Part shown: piece by piece, positions 8,354-17,620 of the stretch
Layout: each line of letters begins with the position of its first letter
Numbering within the stretch: the first letter of the stretch is position 1
Assembly (NCBI GenBank): GCA_031254645.1
Contig: JAIRUA010000008.1
Span: forward strand, 1 to 64,000
DNA from: Dysgonamonadaceae bacterium
Lineage (GTDB): Bacteria; Bacteroidota; Bacteroidia; Bacteroidales; Dysgonomonadaceae
Direction: 5' to 3'
Length of the DNA: 64,000 bases
The notes under the pieces: model-generated
The model's database searches: none
What the model was told of the DNA's origin: nothing
The model's input: only the letters and a program-made list of their open reading frames with translations
Made by a program: the position numbers and the translations under genes

Positions 8354-11155
8354 CTATTTTATATCCGACCCCAAAATGCCATTAAGCACTTCGCTATTTA
8401 TTCTAAGACCTGATAAATAATGATTGTTTGTCAATTCAATCGACCTTCCCGTTGAGTGTAATCTGGCATATACATTATTCCCTATTGCCTGACCTGTTTG
8501 CGGGTGTGCAAAATACGATGAATAAATATGCGCCGCGCCGCCTCTTACATCAATAGCAGGAGCGCCGCTTCGCTGGAAGTTTGCTTGTTGAAAACGCACA
8601 ATACCATTATTAATAATAGCACCTACCGTTGGACTGCCCCAAAATGCACTATTGTACAATATCAATTGTGCGTTTGGATGTACTTTGTCCGTGTTTGGCT
8701 CAGCACCCATCAATACGTACGAGCGAATAGGTTGTCCTTGAATTTGAGTATTGACAAGCTCCGAATTGATTCCGATAATTTTTGTGTCGGCAGATGCATC
8801 TTCAACAAATAGTGCATAAGTACAACCATCTGAGCCGTGCCCAATCATTGTCATCTCGCCCGGATTATTCCCTGTAATGGCATCTCGCAAGAAATGGATT
8901 CCGTAAACCGATCCGAAAACAAAGTTGTTGAAAATGGTTTGGTTTTCAACATCGGAAAATTTCAATGCGCTGCAATTTGCTTGCACAAATCTGCCCAAAG
9001 CTACTCTCGGATAGCCTTGTCCTTCCATCGGCAATCTTGTTCCGTAGTGCGGATTGAATTGCATATTTCGGATAAATCCGCCTTCGGCGCCACCGCCTAC
9101 CCAAATGCCTGCACGAGCCAATACGCCGGCAAAATAATCTACATAATGTCCGCTTGTGTTATACGATGCGAGGTCGATTCCTTTATCGCCGTGCGATACT
9201 GTAATATTAACAATATGCACATTCTTGCCTTGTCCTTGAATCAAAAACGGCGTTATTCTGGGGTTTTCTGCGCTAAATTCGTCTGTTGCAATATTCAATT
9301 GTGTAACTTTGAATCCTCTAACTCCGGAATTTACCTCCAATTGAATCAGCGATGCTCCGTTTTCTCCCTCAGCTCCGCCGTAATAATTGGTAAAAATTGC
9401 CGTTCCACCACTTTGCGTATGATGTTGCACATCCCAAGTTCCCCTCAATTCTACTCCCGAAGGAACTGTGATGGGCGATTCAACCAAATATCTGCCCGCC
9501 GACAAAAATACAGTACCGCCGCCGGCTCTTTTTACGGAATTGAGTACCGCTTGCAATAGCGCAGACACATCTACCGTAGGTACATCATTATTGAAACCTG
9601 TTGCTCTTGGCAAATCGGCTCTTAAAACTTTATTGGAACTTGGTCTTGGGTGTACATCAATATTCGTCTTGATATTTTTCGGAATCGGGTCGAATAGGTA
9701 ATTGTTATTGACAAGAATCTCTACATTTGCGTTTGCGCTACTGTTTTGAACGCTTAACACACGATTATATCCTGAGTTTAATGCTTTCAACGTATTCACA
9801 TTTTCTCCCAAGAATACGTGTCCTACCGGACGTTTAAATTCACTTTGCGTAATCAAAATATTGCCCCTGTTTATTCTGAGTGCATACTCTTGATAATTGT
9901 CAAACGTGCAGCTTTCAAAAGAAATGACGCCATCTCTTCCATCACTTACAATTTGTCCAAAGAAATCAACACCGTTGAATTGCGTAGATGTGTGAAAAAG
10001 TTCACCGAAGTAGACTGCTACTCCGCCGGCATTGGCTCCAAATGTAGAGTTAGAAAAAAGCAAACCATATGGATTTACATCTTGAACATACAAACCGATG
10101 GCGCAATTGTCGATATGTACTTCGTAAAACTGTGCATTTGGCGCATCGGCAAAACCGGGCTCTCTACCTATCCACATACCAATGTTATAACCGGAAATAT
10201 ACAGATACGAAACATATTCCCAATCCGAACGGTGCATTTGAAAACCGGTACCATACTCTTTTGTATATGCCGTAACTGCTTCGAGTGAAGGCGCTCCGGG
10301 CAGCCCCGAGTTTGCCCAAAATTTGGGGTTTATTTTCACATTTTCGATTCGACCGATATCGGTACATACGTGTATTTCAATGCCGGTGTTCAAGGCAGTG
10401 ATGTAACTATTTAATACATAATGTAGTTCGCTTGGCGCAGAATAAAATCCGTTGTATGAATTGACAAGCGTTACATTTTCAACGGTTGCACTGTTGCCGG
10501 TTGCTTGGAAAAGTGTCCACGGATATGGTTTCACGTTGTTGATATCCTGTTCGGGATACCAAATTGAGAGATTTGTTACACCTGTACCTTCGCGCATATC
10601 AATAAACCTGTCGGCAATACTTGTGTAAGTGGTGTTAAGGCGGTTGTTTGCCTGTGGGTCGTTCCACCAACTTTCAACAACGCCGTTGTAATTAGGCGAA
10701 TCTTTTCCGACACGTACTTCGAGAATTGCTCCGAGCACTTTCCCGCCGTGTTCTTCGGGATTTGCCCAATCGCCGCGAAGTTGTACACCTTGCGGAAGCT
10801 GTAATACATATTCATAATTGAACATTCTGATCTCTTCTGCATCGCCTTCACGAACTCTTACAAAGCGTGAGCCGGTTTGCGTGCTGTGAAATTCATAGTT
10901 TCCGGCAGGAATATATACTACTCCGCCGCCAGCATTATGTGCCGCATCAATAGCTGCTTGAAAAGCTGCCCGGTTATCGAAACCCGGCTCGGCTTTTGCG
11001 CCAAATTGAGGGTCGGTTACGATAAAATCGGATATTACCCAATCTTTGGTGGGATAAATTGTTTTGATGGCTTCTTTGATTTCTCCTTGGGCGTGTAAAC
11101 AACTTATAAAAAGAAGACACGCCAAAATGTTCGGTAAAATTGCTGTTTTACTCAT
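8354..11155 (-). CDS. Large secreted protein with two pectate-lyase-like beta-helix domains
   Basis: 933 residues from the ATG at 11155, which gives a clean signal peptide (MSKTAILPNILACLLFISCLHAQ). The frame extends 15 codons further upstream, but that part does not look like an export signal. Two copies of the Pectate_lyase_3/GH55-like repeat are visible: 'DNRAAFQAAIDAAHNAGGGVVYIPAGNYEF ...VQLRGDW' in the N-terminal half and 'VSALLQAVLNSVKRAGGGTVFLSAGRYLV ...VELRGTWD' in the second half, each followed by right-handed beta-helix repeats. The fold is that of polysaccharide lyases and glucanases. I cannot assign a substrate or catalytic residues. No SusC/SusD pair is adjacent. Confidence 0.75.
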   Translation of the reverse strand: MSKTAILPNILACLLFISCLHAQGEIKEAIKTIYPTKDWVISDFIVTDPQFGAKAEPGFDNRAAFQAAIDAAHNAGGGVVYIPAGNYEFHSTQTGSRFVRVREGDAEEIRMFNYEYVLQLPQGVQLRGDWANPEEHGGKVLGAILEVRVGKDSPNYNGVVESWWNDPQANNRLNTTYTSIADRFIDMREGTGVTNLSIWYPEQDINNVKPYPWTLFQATGNSATVENVTLVNSYNGFYSAPSELHYVLNSYITALNTGIEIHVCTDIGRIENVKINPKFWANSGLPGAPSLEAVTAYTKEYGTGFQMHRSDWEYVSYLYISGYNIGMWIGREPGFADAPNAQFYEVHIDNCAIGLYVQDVNPYGLLFSNSTFGANAGGVAVYFGELFHTSTQFNGVDFFGQIVSDGRDGVISFESCTFDNYQEYALRINRGNILITQSEFKRPVGHVFLGENVNTLKALNSGYNRVLSVQNSSANANVEILVNNNYLFDPIPKNIKTNIDVHPRPSSNKVLRADLPRATGFNNDVPTVDVSALLQAVLNSVKRAGGGTVFLSAGRYLVESPITVPSGVELRGTWDVQHHTQSGGTAIFTNYYGGAEGENGASLIQLEVNSGVRGFKVTQLNIATDEFSAENPRITPFLIQGQGKNVHIVNITVSHGDKGIDLASYNTSGHYVDYFAGVLARAGIWVGGGAEGGFIRNMQFNPHYGTRLPMEGQGYPRVALGRFVQANCSALKFSDVENQTIFNNFVFGSVYGIHFLRDAITGNNPGEMTMIGHGSDGCTYALFVEDASADTKIIGINSELVNTQIQGQPIRSYVLMGAEPNTDKVHPNAQLILYNSAFWGSPTVGAIINNGIVRFQQANFQRSGAPAIDVRGGAAHIYSSYFAHPQTGQAIGNNVYARLHSTGRSIELTNNHYLSGLRINSEVLNGILGSDIK

Positions 11156-11381
11156 TGCTGTTTTATTTTTTGATTTTGATTGTATCTGTTTTTCTTGCAA
11201 ATATCAAGAAAAGCACTTAACAAAACACTTAATAAAACATTAAAATGGTGATAAAAAACGGAGCATTTTGCTTTTTAACATTATCTTATTTGAGTAAAAT
11301 AACTGAACATTGATAATCAAACAATTAGAAATACTCAAAATTTTACCTCACACACACCCTTTCAAATTAAAAAAATCTTCG

Positions 11382-11389
11382 TATATTTG
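11382..11389 (+). promoter_or_regulatory. Candidate promoter of the lytic transglycosylase, -7 element
   Basis: TATATTTG, 62 bases before the ATG at 11451. TTTC 18 bases upstream is only a weak -33 match. Confidence 0.5.
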
Positions 11390-11450
11390 CCTAATCGAAT
11401 TAAAAATTGACGGAGTCAGAATATTTTCGTCGTAATTCCCGAATTATAAA

Positions 11451-12434
11451 ATGAAGAAAGTTACCATTCTTACCCCTATTATCGCCATCGCCCTTATCAT
11501 CGGTTTTGGTGTTGCCATTCTTACACTGAAATCAAGCAACGATATCGAAAAAGTTGAATCCGAAAGACCGGTAGTACTCTCAATGACCGCATCAATTCCT
11601 GTGCCCGATGAAATGACATTCGCAGGCGAAAGAATCGTGTTTGACCGTTACGACCGTCGCGAGCGAATGGATAGAGAGTTGAGTAGTTTTACTTACTTTC
11701 ACTCCACCACCCTACTCCTTTTCAAACGCGCCAATCGTATTTTCCCGATTATTGAGCCAATTATGCGACAACACGGTTTTCACGACGATTTCAAATATTT
11801 AGCTGTTATCGAAAGTAGCCTCGACCCTTTCGCCGTATCAACTGCTCGCGCAGTTGGACTTTGGCAATTTATGGAAGCCACCGGCAGAGAATACGGTTTG
11901 GAAATAAATGAACACGTAGACGAGCGTTATCATTTGGAAAAATCAACCGCAGCAGCGGCTCGTTATTTGCAGCGATTGCACAGAACATTTGGCTCGTGGT
12001 CTGCTGCCTCGCTGGCATACAACGGCGGACAAGGACGCATCAGTAATGCACTACAAGATCAACGAGAAAGCAATGCGCTCGACCTTTGGCTCGTGAGCGA
12101 AACCACACGGTATTATTATCGTATGCTTGCTATGAAAGAAATTTTCGAAAATCCGTTTAGGTATGGTTTTGTTATTAATCCGGAACATTTGTACAAGCCG
12201 ATTGGCTTTAAGGAAGTAACGGTTACATCCACTATTGCCGATTTGGTTGCTTTTGCGCAAGAGCACGGTATTACTTTTGCGCAATTACGCGAATTTAATC
12301 CTTGGCTGCGTAGTCGCAGGTTGCCTGTTTCGGGCGGAAAGACTTATACAGTGCTTATTCCTGCGCAGGAAAGTATGTATTATAGAAAGGGAGTTAAGCC
12401 TATGGTGCACGATGCACGGTGGATAGCGAATTGA
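11451..12434 (+). CDS. Membrane-anchored lytic murein transglycosylase (SLT domain)
   Basis: Cleaves the MurNAc-GlcNAc bond of peptidoglycan non-hydrolytically. 327 residues: an N-terminal hydrophobic segment (about 8-26), then a family-1 SLT domain with the catalytic glutamate in AVIESSLDP, followed by AVGLWQFMEATGREYG and SLAYNGGQGR, the standard order. The C-terminal ~80 residues (ITFAQLREFNPWLRSRRLPVSGG then YTVLIPA) resemble the LysM-like tail of MltD-type enzymes. It ends only 4 bases from the convergent DUF3078 gene, so no terminator separates them. Confidence 0.88.
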   Translation: MKKVTILTPIIAIALIIGFGVAILTLKSSNDIEKVESERPVVLSMTASIPVPDEMTFAGERIVFDRYDRRERMDRELSSFTYFHSTTLLLFKRANRIFPIIEPIMRQHGFHDDFKYLAVIESSLDPFAVSTARAVGLWQFMEATGREYGLEINEHVDERYHLEKSTAAAARYLQRLHRTFGSWSAASLAYNGGQGRISNALQDQRESNALDLWLVSETTRYYYRMLAMKEIFENPFRYGFVINPEHLYKPIGFKEVTVTSTIADLVAFAQEHGITFAQLREFNPWLRSRRLPVSGGKTYTVLIPAQESMYYRKGVKPMVHDARWIAN

Positions 12435-12438
12435 CAGG

Positions 12439-13845
12439 CTACCACTTATAATTCAATCCGAAACTCAACATCTGATTCACTTGCAATAATCCGAATGGAT
12501 ATCTATTTCCATCTTTATCGTGAGAAGGCACACCATCATCATATCGCATATTTACCTGTATGCGAGTAGATAGTGCATTGGTAAGAGACATATTTAATGT
12601 GTTTTCAAATTCCGAAATCACTTTTTCGTAACTTGTAAAGTAGGTAAATTTTGAAGTCCACGTGATGAAACGAGTCATATCGTATATCATATTGAAATTG
12701 ACGGTAGAGCCCAAATCCAAGTTATGCATCTTCCCCTCTTCGATACCAAATCTTCTGACATCAACATCGGGATGATTCACATAAGTGAAATTAATAGAAG
12801 CCGGCGCGAGTGCCAAATCCAATCGTGTACGACGATGGCGTACTTTTTCCGATCGTTTGTCCAACTTATACGTCAAACCGATACCTGCATTCACATACAA
12901 CGGAGACAAAAATGCCGAACGAAGCTCCGCAGAATTCGCCGGATAGCCGTTGAATGCTTGCGTTCTCGCTTCTACATTCATAGAATATGACCAACCTTTG
13001 CCGAAAGCATCAATACCGAAATTGCCGGAATAACGAATCAGATCGTTGCTGATGGTGTAATCTCGTAACGTATCAGTAGTAGACGTGCTATTCAACGCCA
13101 AGCGCCATTCGACTGTATTATCAAAACGTACTTTTTCTTTTCTATAATTGGCTCTAATGGTTTGAAAGCTGTTGATATTTGTACTATTAATACCACCTCT
13201 GTGCCAGTTTTCGGAAAAATAGTTTTGCGAAAACTGCAATGAATGTTCGCCCGAACGTTGCCAATATCTTCGTCCGATTGTTGCACCTTCCACCGTAGGC
13301 GTAATCAACTCAACAGAACTTTCGGCTCTGATCAGTTCGCGAAACGGATTAAATGGACGTAACTCATCGTCATTTGCAGAGCGGATATTGGGTAAATTCA
13401 ACACGGAATACCTTATTTGCGTAGGATTTTCAATATAAAATTGTTGTCTGACATTTTGTGCGAAATCAATATCTGCCAATCGTGAGGCAAATGTTCTGTT
13501 TTGAGAAATCAATGTACCCCTACTCCGCTCATCCCTAACCGGATAAAATGATAAATTGCGAGGAAGTACATTACCATCAAAAATGACCGGCAGAAAAAGC
13601 GGATTATAAAAAAGCGTATCCCGAAAAGTAAGTCCACGCATAGACTCATTATTAAATGTGTTGTCAGGCAGTCGCAATATTCCCGTAACATTGTCTCTTT
13701 CAAACATCAAATCAAGCGGATTGGTGTATGTATATACCATACGCACAGGAATGGTATCCTCTGCAACCCTATAAAAAACTTGTGCCGATATTTTCGAGCT
13801 ACATAAGAAAACAACTAACGTCAGTAATAAAAAAACAGGTTTCAT
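12439..13845 (-). CDS. DUF3078 outer-membrane protein
   Basis: 468 residues with a signal peptide (about 1-21, ending SKISAQ). The central SQNYFSENWHRGGINSTNINSF motif and the following amphipathic strands (FDNTVEWRLALNSTS, SYSMNVEARTQAF, INAGIGLTYKL-like) mark the DUF3078 family, restricted to Bacteroidetes and predicted to form outer-membrane barrels. It ends in an aromatic strand (LSFGLNYKW). The role is unknown. The gene is divergent from miaA. Confidence 0.8.
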   Translation of the reverse strand: MKPVFLLLTLVVFLCSSKISAQVFYRVAEDTIPVRMVYTYTNPLDLMFERDNVTGILRLPDNTFNNESMRGLTFRDTLFYNPLFLPVIFDGNVLPRNLSFYPVRDERSRGTLISQNRTFASRLADIDFAQNVRQQFYIENPTQIRYSVLNLPNIRSANDDELRPFNPFRELIRAESSVELITPTVEGATIGRRYWQRSGEHSLQFSQNYFSENWHRGGINSTNINSFQTIRANYRKEKVRFDNTVEWRLALNSTSTTDTLRDYTISNDLIRYSGNFGIDAFGKGWSYSMNVEARTQAFNGYPANSAELRSAFLSPLYVNAGIGLTYKLDKRSEKVRHRRTRLDLALAPASINFTYVNHPDVDVRRFGIEEGKMHNLDLGSTVNFNMIYDMTRFITWTSKFTYFTSYEKVISEFENTLNMSLTNALSTRIQVNMRYDDGVPSHDKDGNRYPFGLLQVNQMLSFGLNYKW

Positions 13846-13883
13846 AATTCACTGTGATTTGTTTACGCAAAAAATGCAAGTTA

Positions 13884-13918
13884 CAAAGGTATAAAAAATC
13901 TTTTGTTAATGATGCAAA
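13884..13918 (-). promoter_or_regulatory. Candidate promoter of the DUF3078 gene
   Basis: On the minus strand TACCTTTG occupies 13891-13884, about 39 bases before the start codon. TTTG at 13918-13915 is a possible -33 element but with a long spacer of 23. Confidence 0.5.
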
Positions 13919-13934
13919 TTAGGCGAAAATACAA

Positions 13935-13942
13935 TATATTTG
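13935..13942 (+). promoter_or_regulatory. Candidate miaA promoter, -7 element
   Basis: TATATTTG ends 21 bases before the miaA ATG at 13964. It overlaps a TTG that could otherwise be mistaken for an earlier start. Confidence 0.55.
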
Positions 13943-13963
13943 CAGAAAATATCAAGCGAAGAA

Positions 13964-14950
13964 ATGATATATACAAACAATAAGCTCATCACAATACTCG
14001 GACCCACAGCGAGTGGAAAAACAACTTTCGCCACACATTTGGCATGCCATTTAAAAAACGCCGAAATCATCAGCGCCGATTCACGTCAAATATATAAAGG
14101 TATGGATATCGGCACCGGAAAAGATTTGTCGGACTATACAATAAATGACACGCAAGTGTCTTATCATTTGATTGATATTCGCGAAGCGGGTGATAAATAT
14201 ACATTGTTTGATTATCAGCACGATTTTCACGCGGCATATCAAGATATTCTTTCGAGAGAAAAAACGCCCATTTTGTGTGGTGGCACAGGACTTTACATCG
14301 AATCAGTATTGGAGGGTTATCATTTGCCCGATGTGCCGCCAAACACCGAATTACGTGAATCACTCGAAGAAAAATCGCTCGAAGAACTGACATACATCCT
14401 CAGCCAATACAAAAAATTACACAATTCCACCGATACCGACACAAAAAAACGCGCGATTCGTGCCATCGAAATTGCTGATTTTTTGTCGAAACAAGAGGCG
14501 ACCACTTGTGAATACCCGCCCATCGAGAGTATTATTATCGGTATTAATATTGACCGCGAAACGCGACGGGAAAAAATTTCAATTCGACTAAAAAATCGCC
14601 TCGACGAAGGTATGATTGACGAAGTGAAACGCCTTATTGACAATGGCGTACATCCCGACGATTTGATATATTACGGACTTGAATACAAATTCGTTACACA
14701 ACACGTTTTAGGACAATTAAGCTTCGAAGAAATGCGTTCACAACTCGAAATCGCCATTCATCAATTTGCCAAACGACAGATGACTTGGTTTCGCGGAATG
14801 GAACGGCGAGGTTTTACGATTCATTGGATTGATGCAGGGTTGTCGATGGAAGAGAAAATGAAGCAGGCATATTTCATTATTAATCAAAAAAATCGTACTT
14901 TTGCCCCACAAAAAACAAAAACAAATGATCAAAGGAACATTTCCCATTAA
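13964..14950 (+). CDS. miaA: tRNA dimethylallyltransferase MiaA
   Basis: Transfers a dimethylallyl group from DMAPP to N6 of A37 in tRNAs reading UNN codons. 328 residues from the ATG at 13964; a TTG eight codons earlier falls inside the promoter element. P-loop ITILGPTASGKTT near residues 9-21, then SADSRQIYKGMDIGTGK (substrate and tRNA contacts), LCGGTGLYIESVL, and DEVKRLIDNG...LIYYGLEYK. The C-terminal part with FAKRQMTWFRGM is conserved. The last 26 bases overlap the start of lysA. Confidence 0.95.
   Translation: MIYTNNKLITILGPTASGKTTFATHLACHLKNAEIISADSRQIYKGMDIGTGKDLSDYTINDTQVSYHLIDIREAGDKYTLFDYQHDFHAAYQDILSREKTPILCGGTGLYIESVLEGYHLPDVPPNTELRESLEEKSLEELTYILSQYKKLHNSTDTDTKKRAIRAIEIADFLSKQEATTCEYPPIESIIIGINIDRETRREKISIRLKNRLDEGMIDEVKRLIDNGVHPDDLIYYGLEYKFVTQHVLGQLSFEEMRSQLEIAIHQFAKRQMTWFRGMERRGFTIHWIDAGLSMEEKMKQAYFIINQKNRTFAPQKTKTNDQRNISH
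14896..14903 (+). promoter_or_regulatory. lysA promoter inside the end of miaA, -7 element
   Basis: TACTTTTG within the miaA coding sequence, with TTTC 20 bases upstream (14872-14875) as a weak -33 element. It lies 21 bases before the lysA ATG, so lysA can probably be transcribed without miaA. Confidence 0.5.
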
Positions 14951-16082
14951 AAAATTCGACGCACTCGAAACGCCGTTTTATTATTATGATATCGAACTAT
15001 TGCACAAAACACTCGACATTATCAAAAAAGAAACGGAAAACAAACCATATCACATTCATTATGCAATAAAAGCAAACAGTAATCCGCGCATTTTGAAAGA
15101 AATTGCAGCTTATGGTTTCGGTGCCGATTGCGTGAGCGGGAACGAAGTGTTGCGAGCATTAGAATACGGTTTCCCGGCAGAAAAAATAGCATTTGCCGGC
15201 GTGGGAAAAACCGACAGAGAAATCAATATCGGATTAGACAACGATATTTTCAGTTTTAATGTAGAATCACTTCCCGAGCTTGCCAGAATCGATTTTCTCG
15301 CCAAACAAAAAGGAAAAACTGCCAATGTGGCACTTCGTATCAATCCCAATGTGGATGCGCATACACATAAATATATCACAACCGGTTTGACCGAGAATAA
15401 ATTCGGACTCAACGAACAAGATATTCCTGCCGCCTTGCAAATCATTACGCAATCGGCTCATTTATCGCTGATTGGCATTCATTTTCATATTGGATCACAA
15501 ATAACTGATTTGTCGTCGTTTGAAAACCTTTGTGTGCGTTTTCTGGAATTGCAACAACAATTTAACGAAAAAGGCGCCACATTGAAAACAATAAATGTAG
15601 GTGGCGGACTAGGCATTAATTACCAACACCCAAATCATTGTCCGATAGCTGATTTCGAAGCCTATTTTCGGGTATTCGAGAAATATTTAAAACTGCAAGA
15701 TGGGCAGACATTGCATTTTGAGTTGGGACGTTCTGTTGTCGCTTCTTGCGGCACTCTCATTTCGCGTGTGATTTATGAAAAACAGGGCGTCAGCAAAAAG
15801 TTTTTGATTATTGACGCCGGAATGACCGATTTAATTCGTCCGGCGTTGTATCAAGCGTTTCATCATATTGAAAATATCAGCTCCGATGGCGGATTGACAA
15901 AATATGATGTGGTGGGTCCTATTTGCGAATCAAGCGATGTGTTTGTCAAAGATATTTGGCTGAACGAAGCACAGCGCAATAACCTTATCGCCATTCGTTC
16001 TGCAGGTGCATATGGCGAAGTAATGGTATCGCAATATAATTGCAGGGAATTGCCGAAATCGTATTTTTCAGACACTTTATAA
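14925..16082 (+). CDS. lysA: Diaminopimelate decarboxylase
   Basis: PLP-dependent decarboxylation of meso-diaminopimelate to lysine, the last step of lysine synthesis. 385 residues from the ATG at 14925. Alanine-racemase-fold barrel with the PLP lysine in HYAIKANSN, GFGADCVSGNE, HFHIGSQI, the glycine-rich phosphate site NVGGGLGINYQ and ELGRSVVASCG; C-terminal domain with CESSDVF and AYGEVMVSQYNCRELP that completes the active site of the dimer partner. The start lies inside miaA. dapB, an earlier step of the same pathway, is at 24221-24937. The stop codon directly touches the repeat at 16081. Confidence 0.94.
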   Translation: MIKGTFPIKKFDALETPFYYYDIELLHKTLDIIKKETENKPYHIHYAIKANSNPRILKEIAAYGFGADCVSGNEVLRALEYGFPAEKIAFAGVGKTDREINIGLDNDIFSFNVESLPELARIDFLAKQKGKTANVALRINPNVDAHTHKYITTGLTENKFGLNEQDIPAALQIITQSAHLSLIGIHFHIGSQITDLSSFENLCVRFLELQQQFNEKGATLKTINVGGGLGINYQHPNHCPIADFEAYFRVFEKYLKLQDGQTLHFELGRSVVASCGTLISRVIYEKQGVSKKFLIIDAGMTDLIRPALYQAFHHIENISSDGGLTKYDVVGPICESSDVFVKDIWLNEAQRNNLIAIRSAGAYGEVMVSQYNCRELPKSYFSDTL

Positions 16083-16116
16083 TATGCTAATGTGCTAATT
16101 AAATATTGTGCTAATG
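16081..16116. repeat. ATGTGCTAAT-family repeat, site 2 (single arm)
   Basis: ATATGCTAATGTGCTAATT and a further TTGTGCTAATG unit follow the lysA stop codon with no gap. No inverted partner arm is present, unlike most other copies. Confidence 0.7.
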
Positions 16117-16143
16117 TTGGTTGCTGAACTTTACTCGTAAAAT

Positions 16144-17289
16144 ATGATTGACTTTTCTTTCACCGAATGGATTGTGACAGGATGCTTGCTACTGTTTTTC
16201 ACTGTGCAGGTACTTTTTTATATACTATTGTATAGGTTACCTTACGTTTACGAAAAAAAGAGAAAAGAGAAGCCCGTTTCCGATGATATTTTTCCACCTG
16301 TTTCAATCATTATTGTATCGAAAAACGACGGAGATGAATTGGAACGAAACCTACCGTTTATTCTCGAACAAGATTATCCCAATTTTGAAGTTATTGTGGT
16401 AAATAGCCGTTCAACCGACGAGACGGATATTGTACTAAAAGCTACTGAATTAAAGTACAACAATTTCTATCATACATACGTTCCCAAAAGTTCGGAAACA
16501 GTACACGAGCGAAAATTGGCACTCACATTAGGTATAAAAGCCGCTAAAAACGATATTCTTCTTTTTACCGAAGCATATTGCCGCCCTTGTTCTTCACAGT
16601 GGATAAAGGAATTTGCGTCAGTGTTTAACAGCGGAAAAGATGTGGTTTTGGGGTATTGCAAGTTGTTGGTGGACAAAAAAGCGGCATTTCGTGGATTTAT
16701 TCGTTACGATAATTTGATTCATTACCTTAAATTTCTCTCAATGACCATTGCCCACAAACCGTTTATGGGTATCGGGTGGAATATGGCATACAGAAAAGAG
16801 CTTTTTGTAAATCAAAAAGGATTTTCGCCGATATTAAACGTGAGTGAAGGTGAAGACAACCTGTTTATCAACACCATTGCCAACGAAAAAAACACAGAAG
16901 TAGTCATTTCGCCCGAAAGTATGACGGAAACATCTATTGTCAATCGTCTTTCGGTTTGGCGTGCGATGAAATCAAAATATCTACATACAAGGCAGTTTTA
17001 TAAAAACAGTTCGTGGCGCATTCTGAGTTGGGAAACATTTTCGAAATATGCATTTTATGCCGCCCTAACCTGCGCGATAACGCTGGGTGTTGTATATTCA
17101 AACTATATTTTGTTAGGGTTTGCGACATTGTTGTTCATTATTCGATTTGGCATCCAACTCTCTGTTGTCAATAAAAATGCTCGTCTTTTCGATGCGGGAA
17201 GATTCTATTTTTCGTTACCATTCCTTGATTTTTGGCAGCCGATTAGCAATTTTCGATTTAGGAGAAAGCAAAAAATTAGAAGAATTTAA
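16144..17289 (+). CDS. Membrane glycosyltransferase, family 2
   Basis: 381 residues. An N-terminal transmembrane segment (about 8-30) precedes a GT-A domain: PPVSIIIVSKNDGDELERNL (nucleotide-sugar binding start), FEVIVVNSRSTDET, LFTEAYCRP in the DxD region, GIGWNMAYRKE acceptor loop and SEGEDNLFINTI with the likely catalytic acidic pair. The C-terminus has two hydrophobic segments (about 300-350). It probably builds a cell-surface polysaccharide or lipid-linked glycan at the cytosolic face of the inner membrane. Donor and acceptor are unknown. No neighbouring glycan genes help to narrow this. Confidence 0.82.
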   Translation: MIDFSFTEWIVTGCLLLFFTVQVLFYILLYRLPYVYEKKRKEKPVSDDIFPPVSIIIVSKNDGDELERNLPFILEQDYPNFEVIVVNSRSTDETDIVLKATELKYNNFYHTYVPKSSETVHERKLALTLGIKAAKNDILLFTEAYCRPCSSQWIKEFASVFNSGKDVVLGYCKLLVDKKAAFRGFIRYDNLIHYLKFLSMTIAHKPFMGIGWNMAYRKELFVNQKGFSPILNVSEGEDNLFINTIANEKNTEVVISPESMTETSIVNRLSVWRAMKSKYLHTRQFYKNSSWRILSWETFSKYAFYAALTCAITLGVVYSNYILLGFATLLFIIRFGIQLSVVNKNARLFDAGRFYFSLPFLDFWQPISNFRFRRKQKIRRI

Positions 17290-17310
17290 TAGTTGAAATT
17301 ATTGCTGCTA

Positions 17311-17376
17311 TTAGCCCGAATGGGCTTAATCTTCATAACCGCAGGTCGCCGCTTCGCTTTGACCTGCGGTTATGAA
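17311..17376. repeat. GC-rich palindrome, probable terminator
   Basis: Perfect 16-bp arms (17332-17347 and 17361-17376; TTCATAACCGCAGGTC and complement) around a 13-base loop, preceded by a small AGCCC-GAAT-GGGCT hairpin at 17313-17326. It is much richer in GC than its surroundings and looks like a dispersed palindromic element that also ends glycosyltransferase transcription. Confidence 0.7.
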
Positions 17377-17459
17377 AATCTCGACTTTCAGGCGTTTTGG
17401 TAAAAATTTAAACAGACTCTAATACAGACTGACAAAAATGGCAGATAAATTCCTCTAAA

Positions 17460-17503
17460 AACATTAATCATTAGCCATTAAACATTAATCATTATTAATC
17501 AGC
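17460..17503. repeat. ATTAATCATTAAACATTAATCATT-type repeat unit
   Basis: Shares its core (ATTAAACATTAATCATT) with the 37-bp inverted repeat at 46523-46628 and with a partial copy at 37571-37602. Confidence 0.5.
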
Positions 17504-17620
17504 CATATAATCCAGTTAAAAGTGTTAAAATCGACCTTTTCGATTAAACTTACTGTATGGTTTTTGTTCTATATTTATCAGATAGAAATATTAAAATACA
17601 AACTAAAATAATATTGAACA

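Larger units (their letters stand above)
17290..17620. other. Gap between glycosyltransferase and htrA: hairpins and repeat units only
   Basis: No coding frame is supported. It holds a GC-rich palindrome (17311-17376), one partial copy of an ATTAATCATTAAACATT-type repeat (17460-17503), and an AT-rich leader before htrA in which I found no convincing TAnnTTTG element. Confidence 0.6.
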
